From Chitinophagaceae bacterium UBA4407 (GTDB lineage: Bacteria; Bacteroidota; Bacteroidia; Chitinophagales; Chitinophagaceae), in the NCBI GenBank assembly GCA_002390845.1, contig DGQT01000102.1:1-8113 (forward strand): a stretch of DNA of 8,113 nt. Reading direction: 5' to 3'. Each line of letters starts with the position of its first letter. The stretch's first letter is position 1. Of the stretch, positions 5,646 to 8,113 are shown piece by piece. The translations under genes were made by a program, and so were the position numbers. Below the pieces are notes generated by a model that had not been told where the DNA came from, made no database searches, and saw nothing but the letters and a program-made list of their open reading frames with translations.

Positions 5646-8039
5646 ATGAAAAAAATAACTCAACTGCTGCTGGTATTCATGTGTTGCGGTAAACTGCAAT
5701 CACAAACAATTGCAGACAACATCCTCACAAAAAAATGGGATGCTTTCTGGATAAGTGTTCCCAACACTACACCACACGATTATGGCGTATACCACTTCAG
5801 AAAATCTTTTCAGCTTAATACCAAACCCTCACAATTTATAATTCATGTTTCGGGAGATAACAGGTATAAATTATATGTAAACGGAACAATGGTATCGTTT
5901 GGCCCGGCCCGCGGCGATATTTATCACTGGAATTTTGAAACGGTAGATATTGCTGCATATTTGCAACAAGGGAATAACGTACTTGCAGCTGTAGTTTGGA
6001 ATTTTGGCGAAACCAGGCAGGAAGCGCAGATATCTTATCAAACCGCTTTTATATTACAGGGCAATACTGAAAATGAAAAAATTGTAAATACCAATAATTC
6101 ATGGAAATGCATACAAGACAATGCTTATACGCCCCTGCAACCAGATCTTGTTTACAGCTATTATGCAGCGGGTCCAACAGAAAAAATTGATTACAACCTT
6201 TACCCAAATGGCTGGATGAATACAGCATATAAAGATGACAACTGGCAACCTGCACAACAACTTTTCAATGGATTACCCAAAGGCGTTTTTAACTGGACAC
6301 TCGGCTGGATGCTTGTACCACGGTCTATTCCACAAATGGAAATCACCATGCAACGCCTGCAAAAAATACGTTCAGCAAATGCAATAAATATTAGTAACGA
6401 TTTCTTAAAAGGCAGCGGCAATTTTACTGTTCCGGCCAATACCAAAACAAGCCTGTTATTTGATCAAAGTTTTTTAACTACAGCTTATCCTGTTCTTCAG
6501 TTCAGCAATGGAAAAAATGCAGCGATTGATTTGTCGTATGCCGAAGCGCTATACATTGATGAAGGCACTCAAAAAAACTGGAGAGAACAAAATCAGAAAG
6601 GAAACCGCAACGAAACAGAAGGCAAAAGATTTGTTGGCGTAAAAGATGAACTTATTTCCAATGGCAGTCCTGATCAGATCTTTACCTCACTTGCATGGCG
6701 CACATATCGTTATTTGAAACTCGATATTGAAACAAAAGACGAAGCTATTACCATTAAAGATTTGTACGGTTTGTATGAAGGTTATCCCTTTAAAATGAAC
6801 GCAGATTTCAAAAGCGCCGATACAACGTTATCAAAAATTATAGAAACCGGCTGGCGTACTGCAAGGTTAGATGCACATGAAACTTATATGGATTGCCCTT
6901 ATTACGAACAACTGCAATACCTGGGCGATACACGCATACAGGCAATGGTTTCTTTATACAACAGCGGCGACGACCGTTTAATGCGCAATGCCATAGATCA
7001 GTTGTACAATTCAATGATGCCGGAAGGTATTACGCTTAGCCGCTACCCCACTGCAAATCCGCAGGAAATACCAACCTTTTCTTTTTTCTGGATCGGAATG
7101 CTGCACGATTACTGGATGTATCGCGGCGACAAAAAATTTATTCAAAAAAATCTCGATGCATCGCGGCGCATACTGGCATTTTTTGCCAACTACCAGCAAA
7201 AAGATGCAAGTCTTAAAAATGTTCCTTACTGGACTTTTACTGACTGGGTTGATGACAAAGGCTGGGATGGCGGTATGGGCCCGTTTAGTTCGGATGGCAC
7301 TTCCGCTTTGCTCGACCTTCAATTACTCATGGCTTATCAAACCGCCGCTGATCTTGAGCAGCAGGTAGGAATGAAAGTCTTTGCAGATCAGTATTTGCAA
7401 CAATCCGCATTATTAAAACAAAGCATTCAAAAAAATTACTGGAGTGCGGCAAGACAATTATTTGCCGATACTAAAGAAAAAGATCTCTACTCACAACATG
7501 CAAATGCATTGGCCATTCTTACAGGCATGGTTACCGGCGACGCTGCAAAAAAATTAGCCATAAAAATGACAACAGACACAGGGATCAGCAAAGCTTCAGT
7601 GTACTTCAGGTATTACCTGCACCTTGCAATGGCTAAGGCGGGTTTGGGTAATCAGTATCTTGATATGCTGGGTAAATGGAAAGAAAATCTTGCAATGGGT
7701 TTAACCACATGGGCCGAGATGGACGACATCAACCGGTCACGTTCCGATTGCCATGCCTGGGGCAGCAGCCCTAACATAGAACTCTTTCGAATTGTGTTGG
7801 GCATAGACAGCGATGCCCCCGGTTTTAGCAAAGTAAAAATTGAGCCGCATCTTGGATATTTAAAAAATGTATCGGGTGCTATACCGCACCCAAACGGAAA
7901 AGTCAGCACCTCGTATATGCAGGATGCACAAGGCAAATGGAAATGTTCTTTACAATTACCGCCAACGGTTACCGGCATGTTTATCTGGAAGGGCAAGCGG
8001 TATCTTTTACATGCAGGCAACAACGATTTTTTATTGTAA
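5646..8039 (+). CDS. Secreted GH78 family glycoside hydrolase (alpha-L-rhamnosidase-like)
   Basis: Predicted to remove terminal alpha-L-rhamnose from plant or microbial glycans by the inverting GH78 mechanism. The protein has 797 residues from ATG 5646. An in-frame TTG at 5628 would add six residues, but ATG 5646 gives a clean MKKITQLLLVF signal peptide (cleavage near residue 19). There is no convincing lipobox despite Cys13-Cys14. A beta-sandwich N-terminal region (about 25-180, with VSFGPARGD and NNVLAAVVWNFGE) resembles the rhamnosidase N-domain. The (alpha/alpha)6 catalytic region is about 385-715. The motif DCPYYEQLQYLGDTR (416-430) places Asp416, Glu421 and Asp428 at the spacing of Asp567, Glu572 and Asp579 in Bacillus RhaB. 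Glu691 in TTWAEM fits the general base, and His703 and Trp705 in CHAWG fit sugar-binding residues. A C-terminal beta domain starts near 719. No SusC/SusD genes or other glycan enzymes are next to it here. The fold is secure; the substrate is inferred. Confidence 0.9.
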   Translation: MKKITQLLLVFMCCGKLQSQTIADNILTKKWDAFWISVPNTTPHDYGVYHFRKSFQLNTKPSQFIIHVSGDNRYKLYVNGTMVSFGPARGDIYHWNFETVDIAAYLQQGNNVLAAVVWNFGETRQEAQISYQTAFILQGNTENEKIVNTNNSWKCIQDNAYTPLQPDLVYSYYAAGPTEKIDYNLYPNGWMNTAYKDDNWQPAQQLFNGLPKGVFNWTLGWMLVPRSIPQMEITMQRLQKIRSANAINISNDFLKGSGNFTVPANTKTSLLFDQSFLTTAYPVLQFSNGKNAAIDLSYAEALYIDEGTQKNWREQNQKGNRNETEGKRFVGVKDELISNGSPDQIFTSLAWRTYRYLKLDIETKDEAITIKDLYGLYEGYPFKMNADFKSADTTLSKIIETGWRTARLDAHETYMDCPYYEQLQYLGDTRIQAMVSLYNSGDDRLMRNAIDQLYNSMMPEGITLSRYPTANPQEIPTFSFFWIGMLHDYWMYRGDKKFIQKNLDASRRILAFFANYQQKDASLKNVPYWTFTDWVDDKGWDGGMGPFSSDGTSALLDLQLLMAYQTAADLEQQVGMKVFADQYLQQSALLKQSIQKNYWSAARQLFADTKEKDLYSQHANALAILTGMVTGDAAKKLAIKMTTDTGISKASVYFRYYLHLAMAKAGLGNQYLDMLGKWKENLAMGLTTWAEMDDINRSRSDCHAWGSSPNIELFRIVLGIDSDAPGFSKVKIEPHLGYLKNVSGAIPHPNGKVSTSYMQDAQGKWKCSLQLPPTVTGMFIWKGKRYLLHAGNNDFLL

Positions 8040-8069
8040 TTTTTTTGGCCCAGCTAAGGATTGTCTATG

Positions 8070-8102
8070 AAGCTTTTGTTGCGTCGCACACTTGTACGGT
8101 TG
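8070..8102 (+). repeat. Intergenic repeat copy downstream of the GH78 gene
   Basis: TTGCGTCGCACACTT (8079-8093) is identical to the minus strand of 2941-2955, and CACTTGTACGGTTG (8089-8102) is identical to 5407-5420. This is the least decayed copy of the core in the window. It begins about 30 bases after the GH78 stop and may extend past the window end at 8113. The 8040-8069 stretch before it has a T-run but no stem, so no terminator is called. Confidence 0.7.
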
Positions 8103-8113
8103 GATTAATTCTG

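Noticed and set aside
7652..8023. 123-codon minus-strand open frame inside the GH78 gene
   Set aside because: It lies wholly antisense to a clearly conserved catalytic region and its translation has no recognisable features.

Overview
This window looks like chromosomal DNA from a member of the Bacteroidota, most likely the Chitinophagaceae or a close relative. The evidence is a long BamA followed by two tandem OmpH/Skp-like genes, a two-domain universal stress protein, A-rich leaders without clear Shine-Dalgarno sequences, low GC between genes, and secreted proteins starting MKK. All five convincing genes are on the + strand.

Layout. Bases 1-109 are a leader with a weak Bacteroidota-type promoter candidate and a small GC-rich hairpin. 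Bases 110-2887 encode BamA, the outer-membrane beta-barrel assembly protein. Bases 3032-3544 and 3586-4215 encode two different OmpH/Skp-type periplasmic chaperones. A strong intrinsic terminator (4234-4267) closes this envelope-biogenesis group. Bases 4505-5338 encode a tandem UspA-fold protein. Bases 5646-8039 encode a secreted GH78 (alpha-L-rhamnosidase-like) glycoside hydrolase. The envelope genes form a functional unit: Skp-like chaperones carry unfolded outer-membrane proteins across the periplasm and BamA inserts them. The stress protein and the glycosidase look like independent single-gene units.

The least explained signal lies between the genes. A degenerate repeat built around the odd palindrome TGCGwCGCA followed by CACTT occurs, in whole or in part, in every intergenic gap longer than about 100 bases: 71-95, 2933-2955 (inverted), 4324-4389 (apparently split by a hairpin insert), 5381-5505 (composite) and 8070-8102. 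Two copies share 21 of 23 bases. No copy with the full core plus its flank was noticed inside a gene. This suggests a dispersed intergenic repeat family of unknown function. I see no CRISPR array, insertion sequence, tRNA, rRNA, defence system or obviously novel multi-gene system.
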